From NCBI GenBank assembly GCA_030388825.1, contig CP128835.1, positions 3,404,001 through 3,468,000 of the forward strand: a stretch of DNA of 64,000 bases, in the 5' to 3' direction. A model generated the notes under the pieces. The model did no database searches and was not told the DNA's origin. It saw nothing but the letters and a program-made list of their open reading frames with translations. A program made the position numbers and the translations under genes. Origin of the DNA: Rossellomorea sp. AcN35-11. GTDB taxonomy: Bacteria > Bacillota > Bacilli > Bacillales > Bacillaceae_B. Numbering within the stretch: position 1 is the first letter of the stretch; every line of letters begins with the position of its first letter. This document shows positions 10,106-20,355 of this stretch, piece by piece.

Positions 10106-10981
10106 TTATACTCCAAGTTCAGAAAAAATATCTTCTATTGATAAGACCATTTTTGCTCCTTCCTGTATCAAGCTGTTTGTTCCTTCAGCTAAAGGATCGT
10201 AAATGGACCCAGGGATACAGAATACTTCCCTTCCTTCGTTTAAAGCATAATCCGCGGTTATGAAGGTCCCGCTCTTTTTTCTTGCCTCGGTTACTAGAAC
10301 TGCTTGAGAAAGGCCGCTGATGATCCTGTTCCTTATGGGGAAATGCCATTTCTCTGGTTTAATATACGGAGGATATTCAGAGATGAGGAGATGATGTTTC
10401 ATCATCTGATGGGCCAAATCTTGATTTTGCCTTGGATAAATGTGATCGAATCCTCCCCCCAGAACCCCGATGGTTTGTCCTCCGGAACGGATCGTTTCTT
10501 TATGTGCGATGGTATCCGCTCCTATCGCCAGTCCACTTATGATGACAATCTCTTTCTTCACCAGTTGAGGAATTATGTTTCGAAGAACCGTCTCAGTATA
10601 GGAGGTGGCATTTCTAGAGCCGATAACCGCCATCTTTCTTGCAGATCGAAGAAGCGGTCTGTTACCTTTCAAAAACAGTAAAAATGGGGGATCATAAACA
10701 TTTCTCAGTAGAAGTGGATAATCTTCGTCCACAACGGTTATCCAGTCGATATCATTTTCAGCATACAACTTTTTGTATCTATTTGAATCAAATGAATGGA
10801 GGTCCCGATAGAAGAGTTCAGAATGGATAGTGTTGGATCGTGTGATCTGTTGGAGGATGGATGGGGATAAATCAAATATAGCTGTCATGTCCCGAAGTGA
10901 TTCTACTAATCTTTTTGTACCTTTTAACCCTATTCCCCGGCAGTGGTGAATATGAAATAATACATCACGGTGTTCTTTCAT
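10106..10981 (-). CDS. dprA: DNA processing protein DprA (Smf)
   Basis: DprA loads RecA on incoming single-stranded DNA during natural transformation. The 291 residues contain the Rossmann-like DprA core: AVIGSRNATSYTE, IISGLAIGADTIAH, GGQTIGVLGGGFDHIYP and LVTEARKKSGTFITADYAL. The N-terminal part holds the helix-hairpin-helix-like segment RGIGLKGTKRLV. The ATG follows AGGAGG. It lies between sucD and topA, as in B. subtilis. Its presence is compatible with competence but does not prove it. Confidence 0.95.
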   Translation of the reverse strand: MKEHRDVLFHIHHCRGIGLKGTKRLVESLRDMTAIFDLSPSILQQITRSNTIHSELFYRDLHSFDSNRYKKLYAENDIDWITVVDEDYPLLLRNVYDPPFLLFLKGNRPLLRSARKMAVIGSRNATSYTETVLRNIIPQLVKKEIVIISGLAIGADTIAHKETIRSGGQTIGVLGGGFDHIYPRQNQDLAHQMMKHHLLISEYPPYIKPEKWHFPIRNRIISGLSQAVLVTEARKKSGTFITADYALNEGREVFCIPGSIYDPLAEGTNSLIQEGAKMVLSIEDIFSELGV

Positions 10982-11022
10982 TTATAACCTCCTGTATGGT
11001 TGTTTATTATAGAATATAAAAC

Positions 11023-11050
11023 TGAGACTGATGGCATGCCATCAGTCTCA
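11023..11050 (-). terminator. Terminator of sucCD
   Basis: A perfect 28-nt palindrome (two 14-nt arms with no spacer, so the loop must form from the central GCATGC) lies just after sucD, and on the minus strand it is followed by GTTTTATATT. It separates sucCD from dprA. Confidence 0.72.
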
Positions 11051-11058
11051 CATCATCA

Positions 11059-11961
11059 TTAATGAGTTTTACATTTGTCAAGGATTCCTTCTTCTTTCAG
11101 AACCTTGATTAATGTTTCGCCCATATCTGAAGGTGTCGGAGCAACTTGGATCCCGCATTCATTCATAACGCGGATTTTCTCATCAGCCGTTCCTTTTCCA
11201 CCAGAGATAATCGCACCGGCATGACCCATACGCTTACCTGGAGGTGCCGTGCGTCCGCCGATGAAGCCTACTACAGGCTTGGTCATATTCGCTTTAATCC
11301 ATTCAGCAGCTTCTTCTTCGGCCGTACCGCCGATTTCACCGATCATGATGACAGCATACGTATCCTCATCTTCGTTGAATGCTTTCAGTACGTCGATAAA
11401 ATCTGTTCCATTGACAGGATCCCCACCGATCCCTACAGCAGTAGACTGTCCGATTCCAGCTTGTGAAAGTTGGTGTACAGCTTCATACGTGAGTGTACCG
11501 GAACGTGAAACGACGCCTACATGACCTTTTGTATGGATGTATCCAGGCATGATCCCGATTTTACACTCTTCCGGAGTGATGACGCCAGGACAGTTCGGTC
11601 CAACAAGGCGCGTTTTCTTGCCTTCCATATAACGTTTCACCTTGACCATATCCAGTACAGGAATGTGCTCTGTAATACAAATAGCCAAATCAAGCTCGGC
11701 ATCCACTGCTTCCATGATGGCATCTGCTGCAAATGGAGCAGGAACATAAATGACAGAAGCATTTACACCAGTTGCATTCTTTGCTTCTTCCACTGTATTG
11801 AAAACTGGAACGCCTTCAACCTCGGTACCGCCTTTACCAGGTGTTACCCCTGCCACGATTTGTGTACCGTATTCAAGCATTTGCTTTGTATGGAAAAGAG
11901 CTGTTGATCCTGTAATCCCTTGTACAACAACTTTGGTATCTTTATTAATAAATACGCTCAT
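11059..11961 (-). CDS. sucD: Succinate-CoA ligase, alpha subunit
   Basis: SucD with SucC interconverts succinyl-CoA and succinate with nucleotide phosphorylation in the citric acid cycle. The 300-residue product has the CoA-binding Rossmann start ([19 protein letters not shown]) and the phospho-histidine site in [16 protein letters not shown]. Other family marks are [10 protein letters not shown] and [16 protein letters not shown]. It starts 16 bp after sucC behind GGGGGA. Confidence 0.97.
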   Translation of the reverse strand: MSVFINKDTKVVVQGITGSTALFHTKQMLEYGTQIVAGVTPGKGGTEVEGVPVFNTVEEAKNATGVNASVIYVPAPFAADAIMEAVDAELDLAICITEHIPVLDMVKVKRYMEGKKTRLVGPNCPGVITPEECKIGIMPGYIHTKGHVGVVSRSGTLTYEAVHQLSQAGIGQSTAVGIGGDPVNGTDFIDVLKAFNEDEDTYAVIMIGEIGGTAEEEAAEWIKANMTKPVVGFIGGRTAPPGKRMGHAGAIISGGKGTADEKIRVMNECGIQVAPTPSDMGETLIKVLKEEGILDKCKTH

Positions 11962-11977
11962 TAGTCCCCCGCCTTTC

Positions 11978-13138
11978 TTAGCCTACTTGCTCAACGATTT
12001 TTTGTGCGCCGTCTGCCATAGATTCAGCTGCAATAATATTTAATCCTGATTTATTAAGGATTTCTTTACCTAAGTCAACGTTCGTACCTTCAAGGCGAAC
12101 CACAAGTGGTACTTGAAGACCGATCTGCTTAGCTGCCTCTACAACACCAGTCGCAATGACGTCACATTTCATGATTCCACCGAAAATATTAACAAAAATA
12201 CCTTTTACGTTTTCATCAGAAAGAATGATTTTGAATGCTTCGGTTACTTTTTCTGCTGTTGCACCGCCCCCGACATCAAGGAAGTTAGCAGGATCTCCGC
12301 CGTAATGTTTAACGATGTCCATTGTAGCCATGGCAAGACCTGCACCGTTAACCATGCATCCGATATTTCCATCAAGTGAAATATAGCTCAGGTCATATTT
12401 AGAAGCTTCAATTTCTTTTGCATCTTCTTCTTCAAGATCGCGTAATTCAATGACGTCTTTTTGACGGTATAAGGCATTGGAATCGAAGTTGAACTTCGCA
12501 TCAAGTGCCATTACATCTCCATCACCCGTTACGACTAAAGGATTGATCTCTACAATAGAGGCATCCTTTTGTACATAGACATTGTAAAGACCCATCATGA
12601 ACTTGGCAGCTTTTCCAACTAGGTTTTGAGGAATGTTGATATTAAAGGCAATACGTCTCGCCTGGAAACCTGTTAGTCCAACCACTGGATCAATATATTC
12701 TTTAAAGATTTTTTCTGGTGTTTTTTCTGCTACTTCTTCAATCTCTGTCCCGCCTTCTTCAGAAGCCATCAGGACAACTTGGGAAGTGGCACGGTCCAGA
12801 ACTAAACCTACATAATATTCCTTTTTGATATCACAGCCTTCTTCGATAAGTAAGCGCTTTACTTCCTTGCCTTCAGGCCCTGTTTGATGAGTAACTAACG
12901 TTTTACCGATTAGCTCTTCTGCATATGTACGCACTTCGTCCAGGCTTTTAGCGATTTTTACTCCGCCAGCTTTTCCCCGACCACCTGCATGGATTTGAGC
13001 TTTCACTACATACACGCTGGAATTTAACGTTTTCGCCGCTTCTACTGCTTCTTCAGCTGTAAAGGCCACTTTACCATTTGGTACGGACACCCCGTAATTT
13101 CTGAGGATTTCTTTACCTTGATATTCATGGATATTCAT
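11978..13138 (-). CDS. sucC: Succinate-CoA ligase, beta subunit
   Basis: SucC is the ATP-grasp, nucleotide-binding subunit of succinyl-CoA synthetase. The ATG at 13136-13138 follows AGGAGG and gives 386 residues; a longer upstream frame overlaps the promoter and is not used. Motifs are [32 protein letters not shown], the [18 protein letters not shown] loop and NFLDVGGGA. It is the first gene of sucC-sucD. Confidence 0.97.
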   Translation of the reverse strand: MNIHEYQGKEILRNYGVSVPNGKVAFTAEEAVEAAKTLNSSVYVVKAQIHAGGRGKAGGVKIAKSLDEVRTYAEELIGKTLVTHQTGPEGKEVKRLLIEEGCDIKKEYYVGLVLDRATSQVVLMASEEGGTEIEEVAEKTPEKIFKEYIDPVVGLTGFQARRIAFNINIPQNLVGKAAKFMMGLYNVYVQKDASIVEINPLVVTGDGDVMALDAKFNFDSNALYRQKDVIELRDLEEEDAKEIEASKYDLSYISLDGNIGCMVNGAGLAMATMDIVKHYGGDPANFLDVGGGATAEKVTEAFKIILSDENVKGIFVNIFGGIMKCDVIATGVVEAAKQIGLQVPLVVRLEGTNVDLGKEILNKSGLNIIAAESMADGAQKIVEQVG

Positions 13139-13183
13139 TTTCCATCCTCCTATCAAACTCTTCAAAAAATAGACTGCGCTTTC

Positions 13184-13212
13184 ATTGTATAAAATGACAG
13201 TATATATGTCTA
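13184..13212 (-). promoter_or_regulatory. sucCD promoter
   Basis: Minus-strand TAGACA (13207-13212) and TACAAT (13184-13189) with exactly 17 bp between them; each box matches five of six sigma-A positions. Initiation is expected near 13177, giving a leader of about 40 nt before sucC. A weak five-base-pair stem with a short T run at about 13255-13280 may end ylqH transcripts upstream. Confidence 0.57.
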
Positions 13213-13376
13213 CCATTATGGTAAAAATATTATATTAATTTAAAAATTCTGAACATAAAATAGAGCAATCTCTAGACTTTATACCTTACTTATAAGTATT
13301 GGCTCTTTGAAATTATTATACTTATAAAATATATTTCATCTCAGGATTACAGGAGATTCCAATTCAAGTCTCCTAT

Positions 13377-13658
13377 TCACTCTTTTTTAGAAATGTCCCT
13401 ATCTAACCGGTAGATGAATGCAAACACCTCCGCTACTGCACCGTATAGTTCTTCTGGAATCGACTCCCCTATATCCAGTTTCCCAAGAAGGGACAGCAGG
13501 CTCTTATCTTCTTGAACCGGTATGTGATGCTCTTCAGCCTGAGCCAGTATGTTTTCAGCAATGATTCCCTTCCCTTTGGCAAGGACCTTGGGAGCCGACT
13601 CTACAGTCTGATCATATCCTAACGCTATCGCTTCTTTTCTTTCATGAGTGTCTTTCAT
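13377..13658 (-). CDS. ylqH: FlhB C-terminal-domain-like protein YlqH
   Basis: A 93-residue soluble protein that aligns with the cytoplasmic C-terminal (post-cleavage) subdomain of the flagellar export switch FlhB: AIALGYD, APKVLAKGKG, AEEHHIPVQED and the helix SIPEELYGAVAEVFAFIYRLD. It has no membrane helices, and it lacks the Asn-Pro of the NPTH autocleavage site, beginning about where the cleaved FlhB fragment would begin. It follows ylqG with a 4-nt overlap. The function is not established. Confidence 0.85.
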   Translation of the reverse strand: MKDTHERKEAIALGYDQTVESAPKVLAKGKGIIAENILAQAEEHHIPVQEDKSLLSLLGKLDIGESIPEELYGAVAEVFAFIYRLDRDISKKE

Positions 13659-15475
13659 ATTTTTAGATCAACTCCCGAAACTGTTTTAAATCGTTCGGAA
13701 ATCACTTTATCCGATAGTGACACCTGTTTATCCGGTGTCTTCACCTTCACCGCCGATAAATGATATTCAAGTTTTTCCAAGCCTACTTTCAACCCGGGAA
13801 TAAAAGACCTGGATATGGTTTCTGCATCTGGATGACCAGTCCAGACCGTTAAGGAAACCACCCGATTTTGAACCTGCATATCAATCAGTATTTCTTTTAA
13901 ACTTGAGAGCTCCAAATAAAATAAAACCCTGCAGTAGTCTTCATCAATTATACCTTTTGCCTTCTCTTTTCCCGTCCATTGAAGGGTCACATCCGTCGTT
14001 TGCCCGAATAAATAAAGCGGGAATTGCTGCACGATTGTAAGAATCGGAAGGGTTTCGTGGGATTGCAGCACACTTGATGGTTCATCTTTAATACAAGGTC
14101 ATCTGCAAGGGACCTTATATCAGGAAGAGGGTGGTTCTGACTAAGACCGATGAGGTGCTGTTTAATGGAAGGGTGGAATTGAATATCTTTCCCTCTTTTC
14201 CCCATTTGAGCTTCAAAATTGATCCCAAAGGTTCCAATGATTCTTTTCAGAACTTTAGCCAACTCTTCTCCTCGTATCGTATTCGTAAGTTCTTGTTCTA
14301 CCTGTAGGTGAAGTTTATGGAACAGTCTTTCCTGATTAGATTCAGGGGATCCTCTGTGATATGACTGAAGGAGCCTCATATAGTTCATTTCCATCGTCTT
14401 CCTTTTCCCATCAGTGACTGCATTCATCAGTTCTTCTGCAGCCATGGAAAACATGCGTTCCCGTCCTTTACTTACCAGAGCTTCTGTATTCAGCCATACA
14501 TTCAGCCATTTATCAACCTGAGCACTTGAAAGTCTCTCTATGTCTCGACCTCTTCCGGTTACAATTGATAATAGCTGATCAAGGTCATTCCGGAGCTTGG
14601 CGGAAGCTGGACCTTTATCATCAGCTAATTCAGTACTAAGAAGCTCCAACCTTTTTCCCCACTGGATAGGAGAATACTGTTTCAGTTCTTCTTTCATCGT
14701 TGCCAGTACCCCGTCCTTCCATTGTTCCATGGAACCACTTTTGTGAAGGAATCCGAGAGATGTCAACAGATCATAATGAGCCAATCGATTAGAAAAGGTT
14801 TGGAATGGATTCATCAGTCCCGATAAAGCTTTCATGGCCAGTTTTTCCGACGCCACCCCATTTAAAGGTTGTTGGATTCCTTTCAGTAATTGAAGTGTGT
14901 CCATGTCCCTGCCGGTGCTCATCAACTTAGAAGTAAGCTCATTCAGCATAGATATAAAACCGCCTGCAGCTGTTCCTGTTTTCATGGACTGAAAAACCCT
15001 GTCAGAAAGGGGAAAATTCCTCTCAGCCATTTCAACCAGAATGTTCATTTGTTCTCCTGTTTTTGCCCCGGTCAAATGCTTCTCAGCAAAAAGGAGCAGA
15101 TCTTTTTGGATGGGGATGTTTTTTTTTCATTAAATCTACGAGTAATTCTTTCATTGCCTTTACATTAGTTGAAATAGACAGATGATCTAATAGACTCGCT
15201 GCTGTCTGTTTACCGTATCCTTCTTTGGTTTGACCGGTTGCGATTAAGTGGAGAGATATACCACTTTCCGATTGTTTTACTTCAACCCAGTAACGCTCGC
15301 CCGCTTGTAATGGAGTATCAAGTTTCGCAATAAACCTTTGGCCGTTCGCAGACACCTCTGCATTTCCCTCGCCAAGCAGCTTATGTACGTTGATATGGAG
15401 AACCCTTCCATTTTGTATTGAAAAGGGTTTTTGTTCAAAACGCTGATTACCTGTCGCGCTATGTATATGTGGCAT
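13655..15475 (-). CDS. ylqG: YlqG, FliK-like protein of unknown function, two frame breaks
   Basis: The repaired product has about 606 residues. The first break is nine T at 15119-15127 (eight would keep the frame: MKKNIPIQKDLLLFAEK). The second is at 14087-14089, where one base is missing (restoring LVLKDEPSSVLQSHETLP). The N-terminal part has beta-rich segments (QRFIAKLDTPLQAGERYWVEV) and the middle is helical. The last 140 residues resemble the C-terminal domain of flagellar hook-length proteins (FliK family): YCRVLFYLELSSLKEILIDM and a following Leu/Val strand-helix pattern. The start ATG at 15473-15475 follows GGGAG. Its partner is probably YlqH (inference from context). Confidence 0.72.
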
Positions 15476-15511
15476 ACCCCTAACTCCCATTCATTGGAAA
15501 ATCGCAGTTTT

Positions 15512-16321
15512 TCATAATACCCCTTTACGATTCATTCTATTTTTTTTAACTGATAAAAGGTCCTTTACGGGTGCAAAGCTCTTACGGTGTATGGGAGTCA
15601 CTCCAAATTTCTCCAGTCCACTTAAATGATCTTTGGTCCCATAACCCGCATTTTTCTCAAACGAATAGCCTGGAAAAGTACCTGCATACTCCTTCATCAA
15701 CCTGTCCCGGGTTACCTTCGCAATGATGGATGCCGCGGCAATCGAGATACTTTTTGAGTCCCCTTTTATGATGGACTGACTTGGGAAGGGGGAATGAATC
15801 TTCATTGCATCAATCAGCAGATACTCTGGCATTACTTCCAGATTGATTAACGCTTCATACATGGCTTTTTTTGTAGCCTCAAAAATATTTATTGAGTCAA
15901 TTTCATCTGCATGGATCATGCCTACTCCAATAGAAGTTGCATGCTCTTTAATGTATTCATAAAACTCTTCTCTTCTTGCTTCTGATAATTTCTTGCTGTC
16001 ATTTAATCCAGGCAAATAGAAATCCTCAGGCAGTATAACGGCTGCCGCTACCACCGGTCCTGCTAACGGACCTCTCCCTACTTCATCAATTCCTGCTATG
16101 TAGGAGTATCCTTCCTTGCGAATTTCTTGTTCATATTTCGTTAGCACGTTGAATTCTTCTCTTTCCTTCACTCTTTTCAAGTGTGCCTGTTCACACTGTT
16201 TTAACAGTTTTTGAACCCCGATTCTCTCGTCCTTCTTAAACTCTTCCAGAATAGGGTCAAGATCAGATGAAGATTGGATGATTTCTTTGATTTCCCTTAT
16301 GGTCTTCTGTCCTGCTGCCAT
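15512..16321 (-). CDS. rnhB: Ribonuclease HII
   Basis: RNase HII removes single ribonucleotides and RNA-DNA hybrids from DNA. The 269-residue product carries the acidic active site: GIDEVGRGPLAGPVVAAA (Asp-Glu), LNDSKKLSE, LLIDAMK and the later AAASIIAKVTRDRLM. The N-terminal 70 residues form the extension usual in Bacillus RnhB. The ATG follows AGGAGG. It lies between rbgA and ylqG. Confidence 0.95.
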   Translation of the reverse strand: MAAGQKTIREIKEIIQSSSDLDPILEEFKKDERIGVQKLLKQCEQAHLKRVKEREEFNVLTKYEQEIRKEGYSYIAGIDEVGRGPLAGPVVAAAVILPEDFYLPGLNDSKKLSEARREEFYEYIKEHATSIGVGMIHADEIDSINIFEATKKAMYEALINLEVMPEYLLIDAMKIHSPFPSQSIIKGDSKSISIAAASIIAKVTRDRLMKEYAGTFPGYSFEKNAGYGTKDHLSGLEKFGVTPIHRKSFAPVKDLLSVKKNRMNRKGVL

Positions 16322-16362
16322 ATTGCTCCTCCTCTATATATCGGATGTCCTTCATATAAATA

Positions 16363-16405
16363 AAGAGGCTGCGCAAAAGAGATTCACCCTTTTTTACAGC
16401 CTCTT
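16363..16405 (-). terminator. Probable terminator of the rbgA transcript
   Basis: Nine-base arms (16363-16371 and 16397-16405) enclose a 25-nt loop that can form an inner A/T stem. On the minus strand a T-rich stretch (CTTTATTTATAT) follows. It lies in the 87-bp gap between rbgA and rnhB. Confidence 0.5.
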
Positions 16406-16408
16406 CTT

Positions 16409-17277
16409 TTATTCGCTTTGTTCTTCTGTTTCCCCGATGATGTCGAACGTCATCGGTCCCAGCTGTACATTTCGGATATCACGGACGATGATTTCAGAAG
16501 TCTTATCATAATTCACTTCTCCACCGGCCATCAGACAGCCTCTTTTAGTCCCGATAATATCAAAGCTTTCCACTACCTCATCAGGTATCTCTTCAAGGCC
16601 GTAGCGCTCTTGTAAACGCTCAGGGTAATGTTCTTCAAGAAATCGCAGACCGTATACGGCAATATCCTGCAAATTCAGGATGGTATCTTTGATAGCGCCG
16701 GTCAGTGCCAGTTTATATCCCACTTTAGGGTCTTCAAACTTAGGCCATAAAATCCCCGGGGTATCAAGCAGTTCAAGCTCTTTCCCGACTTTAATCCATT
16801 GTTGGGCCTTCGTTACTCCGGGAGTATTCCCTGTTTTCGCTATGTTCTTCTTAACCAGGCGATTGATTAATGTTGATTTCCCTACGTTCGGTATACCGAC
16901 AATCATGGCTCTTATGGCCCGGGGTCTCATCCCTCTGGACTTCATCCGGTCAAACTTCTCTTTCAGGATTTCTTTCGCACGGCCTGAACGATGACCTGAA
17001 GTCCTTTTCCAGCCTGGGCATTGACAGCAAGGGCTGTAATGCCCTGTTCTTTAAAATAGTCAATCCACTGATTCGTCCTATTGGTATCAGCCATGTCAGC
17101 CTTATTCAAAAGGACAAGACGGGGCTTTTGCCCAATGATTTCTTCTATCATAGGATTCCTGGATGATAACGGAATTCTGGCATCTACTAATTCAATCACA
17201 ATGTCAACAAGTTTTAGCTTCTCGGTAACTTGTCTACGAGCTTTAGCCATATGCCCTGGAAACCATTGTATTGTCAT
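16409..17277 (-). CDS. rbgA: Ribosome biogenesis GTPase RbgA (YlqF), frame broken
   Basis: RbgA is a circularly permuted GTPase needed for late assembly of the 50S subunit. The N-terminal part contains the shifted G4 motif (LLNKADMAD). After a missing base near 16980-16982 the second part resumes [15 protein letters not shown] with G1 GIPNVGKST and G3 [10 protein letters not shown]. Repaired length is about 289 residues (B. subtilis 282). The ATG at 17275-17277 follows GGAGGTGG. RbgA is essential in B. subtilis, which argues that the break is an assembly error. Confidence 0.93.
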
Positions 17278-17306
17278 ATGACCACCTCCAAACAACTTTT
17301 TTTCTA

Positions 17307-17861
17307 TTATTTCACGAAACCTATATCTTTAACAGGCCAATAAATCACCTTGGTGTCCCCGATTACATCTTCAAGGGGGACTGTGCCGATATGACGACTG
17401 TCTTTACTGAAACGGCGATTATCACCCATCACAAAGATCTCTCCTTCAGGGACAGTCCCTTTTTCAATGATATCTTCCAAGGTGAAATCTTCTGTTAATA
17501 AACCTTCATTTAATTGATCTTTATATTCTTCTAAATAAGGTTCTGAATACGCATTTCCATTAATATATAATGTGTCATTTCTGTACTCTACTTTATCCCC
17601 GGGAAGCCCGATGACCCGTTTAATATAGTCTTTTTTTTCAGGCGCATGGAAAACCACGATATCGAATCTCTCCGGTTCCCCTAATTTACTGACAATCATG
17701 CGATCTCCATTATGTAAAGTAGGCATCATGGATAATCCATCGACCACAATGGGTGCAAATAAAAAGAATCTGATAATTGCAGCTAAACCTACTGCGATCA
17801 ACAGGGCCTTCATCCACTCCCACCATTCATTTTTCTCTTTAACCACATCTCCACCACCCAT
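17307..17861 (-). CDS. lepB: Type I signal peptidase
   Basis: Signal peptidase I cleaves secretory leader peptides on the outer side of the membrane. The 184-residue protein has one N-terminal membrane helix (about residues 17-36), catalytic Ser44 in [10 protein letters not shown], catalytic Lys81 in [12 protein letters not shown], and the family box [15 protein letters not shown]. The start is uncertain: the ATG has a poor ribosome site, and a GTG five codons later has GGTGG close by. It lies between rplS and rbgA. Confidence 0.94.
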   Translation of the reverse strand: MGGGDVVKEKNEWWEWMKALLIAVGLAAIIRFFLFAPIVVDGLSMMPTLHNGDRMIVSKLGEPERFDIVVFHAPEKKDYIKRVIGLPGDKVEYRNDTLYINGNAYSEPYLEEYKDQLNEGLLTEDFTLEDIIEKGTVPEGEIFVMGDNRRFSKDSRHIGTVPLEDVIGDTKVIYWPVKDIGFVK

Positions 17862-17997
17862 TGTATTTATCTATCTTTTTCTATTCTACTAGAAAATCTT
17901 GTATTTCTCATTAAAAAAAGGCAGGTTCTAGAAAATAGACAGATGATCTGTGGGACGTCATGAATGAATTTTCCGCCAAAACTCTTTTATAATAAGG

Positions 17998-18025
17998 AAA
18001 AGGAGCTTGTCTCCAAGCTCCTTTT
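17998..18025 (-). terminator. Terminator of rplS
   Basis: A perfect 12-bp stem (17998-18009 with 18014-18025) and a 4-nt loop; the stem starts with AAAA and ends with TTTT, then a T-rich stretch. It lies 10 bp after the rplS stop and separates it from lepB. Confidence 0.87.
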
Positions 18026-18034
18026 CTTACGTTC

Positions 18035-18379
18035 TTATCGAATTTCTTTAATACGTGCCGCTTTACCACGAAGGTTACGTAGGTAATAAAGTTTCGCACG
18101 ACGGACTTTACCGCGACGAATCACTTCAAGTTTAGCGATTTTTGGTGTGTGTACTGGGAAAGTACGTTCAACACCTACACCGTAAGAAATTTTACGAACT
18201 GTAAATGTTTCGCTGATACCGCCACCACGGCGTTTGATTACTACTCCTTCGTATACCTGAATACGTTCACGAGTACCCTCAACGATGTTAACGTGTACAC
18301 GTACTGTATCACCAGGACGGAAAGATGGTAGATCAGAGCGAAGTTGTTCTTTCGTAATATCTTCGATTAATTTGTGCAT
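18035..18379 (-). CDS. rplS: 50S ribosomal protein L19
   Basis: L19 lies at the 30S-50S interface. The ATG at 18377-18379 is 9 nt after AAGGAG and yields 114 residues. The sequence is almost identical to B. subtilis L19 ([57 protein letters not shown]). A 5' leader with a recognisable hairpin precedes it. Confidence 0.98.
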   Translation of the reverse strand: MHKLIEDITKEQLRSDLPSFRPGDTVRVHVNIVEGTRERIQVYEGVVIKRRGGGISETFTVRKISYGVGVERTFPVHTPKIAKLEVIRRGKVRRAKLYYLRNLRGKAARIKEIR

Positions 18380-18476
18380 CTTATTCAACTCCTTCCAACA
18401 GATGCTCTTACAAAAGCGATGAATTGCAGCGGAACATCGGGATCAATGACATAAGGGGATTCCCCCTCAAGCCACA
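18380..18476 (-). ncRNA. Probable L19 (rplS) mRNA leader
   Basis: From the promoter to the rplS start the minus strand reads a leader of about 97 nt with a strong hairpin (GAGGGG-GAAT-CCCCTT), then CCCGATGTTCCGCTGCAA and TTTGTAAGAGCATCTGTTGG. This order resembles the ribosomal protein leader known upstream of rplS in Bacillus, thought to serve L19 autoregulation. I compared it from memory only; an Rfam covariance search would decide. Confidence 0.5.
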
Positions 18477-18482
18477 AAGATT

Positions 18483-18511
18483 ATAATAACATAGAGACTC
18501 TCAGGATGCAA
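18483..18511 (-). promoter_or_regulatory. rplS promoter
   Basis: Minus-strand TTGCAT (18506-18511) and TATTAT (18483-18488) are separated by 17 bp, in the 136-bp spacer between trmD and rplS. A second -10 reading (TATAAT) lies 3 bp further downstream. It would make the L19 leader and rplS a separate transcript from trmD. Confidence 0.5.
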
Positions 18512-18515
18512 TAGA

Positions 18516-19253
18516 TTATTTAGACTTTCTCCATTCATCCAACCAGGCTTTTTGTCTATCTGTCAGTGTGTAGCTTTCTAAAAGATCCGGTCTTCTTTCA
18601 AACGTCCTCTTCAGACTCTCTTTCTCTCTCCATTCATCGATAAGGCGATGATTCCCTGATATCAACTCTTCCGGGACCTTCATTCCCCTGAAGTCCGCCG
18701 GCCGGGTATAATGGGGATGCTCAAGGAGTCCAGATGAGAACGAATCAAGAATCGGAGAATCTTCATTCCCCAGCACTCCGGGAAGGAGGCGGACTACACT
18801 GTCAATGACTACCATGGCGCCGAGCTCCCCGCCTGTTAAGACATAGTCCCCAATCGAAATTTCGTCCGTTACAACATGCTCCCTGATGCGCTCATCATAC
18901 CCTTCATAATGGCCGCATATAAATACGAGATGATCTTCTTTCGCGAGTTCCTCAGCCTTTTGTTGAGTATATCGCTCTCCTTGTGGACACATGAGGATGA
19001 CCCTAGGCTTCGATTGATGTTCCCTTTTCAATGCGTCAACAGCATCAAAAATCGGCTGAGGCTTCAAGACCATTCCTGCTCCCCCGCCATACGGATAATC
19101 ATCCACTTGATTATGTTTATTGTCTGAGTATTCCCTGAAGTTGATGACGTTGTAGTTTACGGCTTCTTTCTCATATGCTTTCTTGAGGATCGATTCACCA
19201 AAGATCCCTTCGAACATGGACGGGAAAAGCGATAACACATCGATTTTCATCAT
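18516..19253 (-). CDS. trmD: tRNA (guanine-N1-)-methyltransferase TrmD
   Basis: TrmD methylates G37 in tRNAs with G36 and prevents frameshifting. The 245-residue protein has the SPOUT trefoil-knot motifs [24 protein letters not shown] and [18 protein letters not shown]. The start overlaps the rimM stop (TCATGATG), so the two are translationally coupled; the second ATG (19248-19250) is an equally possible start. Confidence 0.97.
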   Translation of the reverse strand: MMKIDVLSLFPSMFEGIFGESILKKAYEKEAVNYNVINFREYSDNKHNQVDDYPYGGGAGMVLKPQPIFDAVDALKREHQSKPRVILMCPQGERYTQQKAEELAKEDHLVFICGHYEGYDERIREHVVTDEISIGDYVLTGGELGAMVVIDSVVRLLPGVLGNEDSPILDSFSSGLLEHPHYTRPADFRGMKVPEELISGNHRLIDEWREKESLKRTFERRPDLLESYTLTDRQKAWLDEWRKSK

Positions 19254-19768
19254 GATAACAAGCCTTCCATCGGTTCAATTGTGATGAGCTGATTCTCAAC
19301 ATCGACAGATTTCACTATTTCTTCTATATATGGGATAAGGTGTTCTTTTCCCCGTTGTCCCTTGACTACCCATACATCATTGGCTCCAGGACTTAAAATC
19401 TCTATAATCGTACCAAGGTCTTCTCCTTCAGTCGTCACGACCTTGCACCCAACGATTTCATGGAAATAATATTCGCCTTCATCAAGTTCCTGCAGCTGAT
19501 CTTCCTGCACTTTCAGAATGCCTTCCTTAAACTTCTCGACTTCATTAATATTGTCAAACCCTTCAAAGGTCAGGAGGTCGAAGTTTTTATGCTTTCGATG
19601 GGATTTGATTACAAGGCTCATGGGCTCCTGAGTTTCAGGACGGAATAAAAAGAGGGTATTCCCTTTTTGATAACGTTCCTCGGGAAAGTCGGTAGTCGAA
19701 ACGATTTTCACCTCTCCTTTTACCCCATGGGTATTGACGATTTTGCCTACATTAAACCATTTTTCCAT
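19250..19768 (-). CDS. rimM: 16S rRNA processing protein RimM
   Basis: RimM aids maturation of the 30S head and binds S19. The ATG at 19766-19768 follows AGAGGTG and gives 172 residues. The sequence has the N-terminal beta-barrel ([18 protein letters not shown]) and the PRC-barrel part ([13 protein letters not shown] and [20 protein letters not shown]). It overlaps trmD by 4 nt. Confidence 0.96.
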   Translation of the reverse strand: MEKWFNVGKIVNTHGVKGEVKIVSTTDFPEERYQKGNTLFLFRPETQEPMSLVIKSHRKHKNFDLLTFEGFDNINEVEKFKEGILKVQEDQLQELDEGEYYFHEIVGCKVVTTEGEDLGTIIEILSPGANDVWVVKGQRGKEHLIPYIEEIVKSVDVENQLITIEPMEGLLS

Positions 19769-19785
19769 AGCTTTCACCTCTTGCA

Positions 19786-20172
19786 TTAACGAATTTCTTT
19801 CACAAAGCCATCTTCAATAATGATCGTTTTGGATAGTGCTCCTTCTTCCCAATTGTCACCAACTTGAATGTCCATCATACCTTGGACTTCCTTTTCCTTC
19901 AGTTCACTTCCGATTGGAAGTATGGTCAATTGCTCGATCTGAAAATCCAACAGCTTGATCTTGTCAGCCCGTTCATTCAATTCTCTCTCAAAATGCTGAT
20001 TCAATTTATGTGAAGGGTATTTCCTTGCCCTTTCAATCTTTTTCATTTCAAATTGCAGCTGATCACATTCTTTTGACAGCTGCAATTTTTGATTTTCATA
20101 TCGTTTCATCAACAGTTCCTTACTTTTTTCTGTCAGTACCTGTTTAATGGTAATTGTATGTATCACATTCAC
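19786..20172 (-). CDS. ylqD: YlqD family protein
   Basis: A 128-residue protein found in the rpsP-to-trmD cluster of Bacillus. It starts with GTG, 8 nt after GGAGGA. Residues about 15-80 are charged and heptad-like (coiled coil), and a small beta domain follows ([17 protein letters not shown]-like). Its function is not known. The stop codon overlaps an upstream in-frame start of rimM. Confidence 0.85.
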   Translation of the reverse strand: MNVIHTITIKQVLTEKSKELLMKRYENQKLQLSKECDQLQFEMKKIERARKYPSHKLNQHFERELNERADKIKLLDFQIEQLTILPIGSELKEKEVQGMMDIQVGDNWEEGALSKTIIIEDGFVKEIR

Positions 20173-20270
20173 AAGGACTTCCTCCTTTTATTCACCCCAC
20201 ACAGCATGCTTGATCTTAAGGGTGTTCTTAGGGGGACGGTTAGTGTAAGGTGTTGGGACTCTGTGCATCT

Positions 20271-20279
20271 ATCATACCA
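20271..20279 (-). promoter_or_regulatory. Extended -10 promoter candidate for ylqD-rimM-trmD
   Basis: The minus strand carries TGGTATGAT, an extended -10 element, in the 234-bp spacer between khpA and ylqD. The -35 region is poor. It lies just downstream of a terminator-like hairpin, so it could restart transcription for the second half of the cluster. Confidence 0.35.
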
Positions 20280-20306
20280 TGGAATCATGGTCGTACCTAT
20301 GAAAAA

Positions 20307-20355
20307 GGGGACTGACTTCTTAAGGCTAGATAGTAACCTTCGTGGGTCAGTCCCC
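20307..20355 (-). terminator. Terminator-like hairpin after khpA
   Basis: A perfect 10-bp stem (GGGGACTGAC at 20307-20316 with GTCAGTCCCC at 20346-20355) and a 29-nt loop that can pair further (AAGG with CCTT). On the minus strand five T follow directly. It lies inside what is usually one operon (rpsP-khpA-ylqD-rimM-trmD), so it may end or weaken transcription there. Confidence 0.6.

Noticed and set aside
13230-13250. A CodY box near the sucC promoter
   Set aside because: The best alignment to AATTTTCWGAAAATT has about four mismatches in 15, which is expected by chance in such AT-rich DNA.
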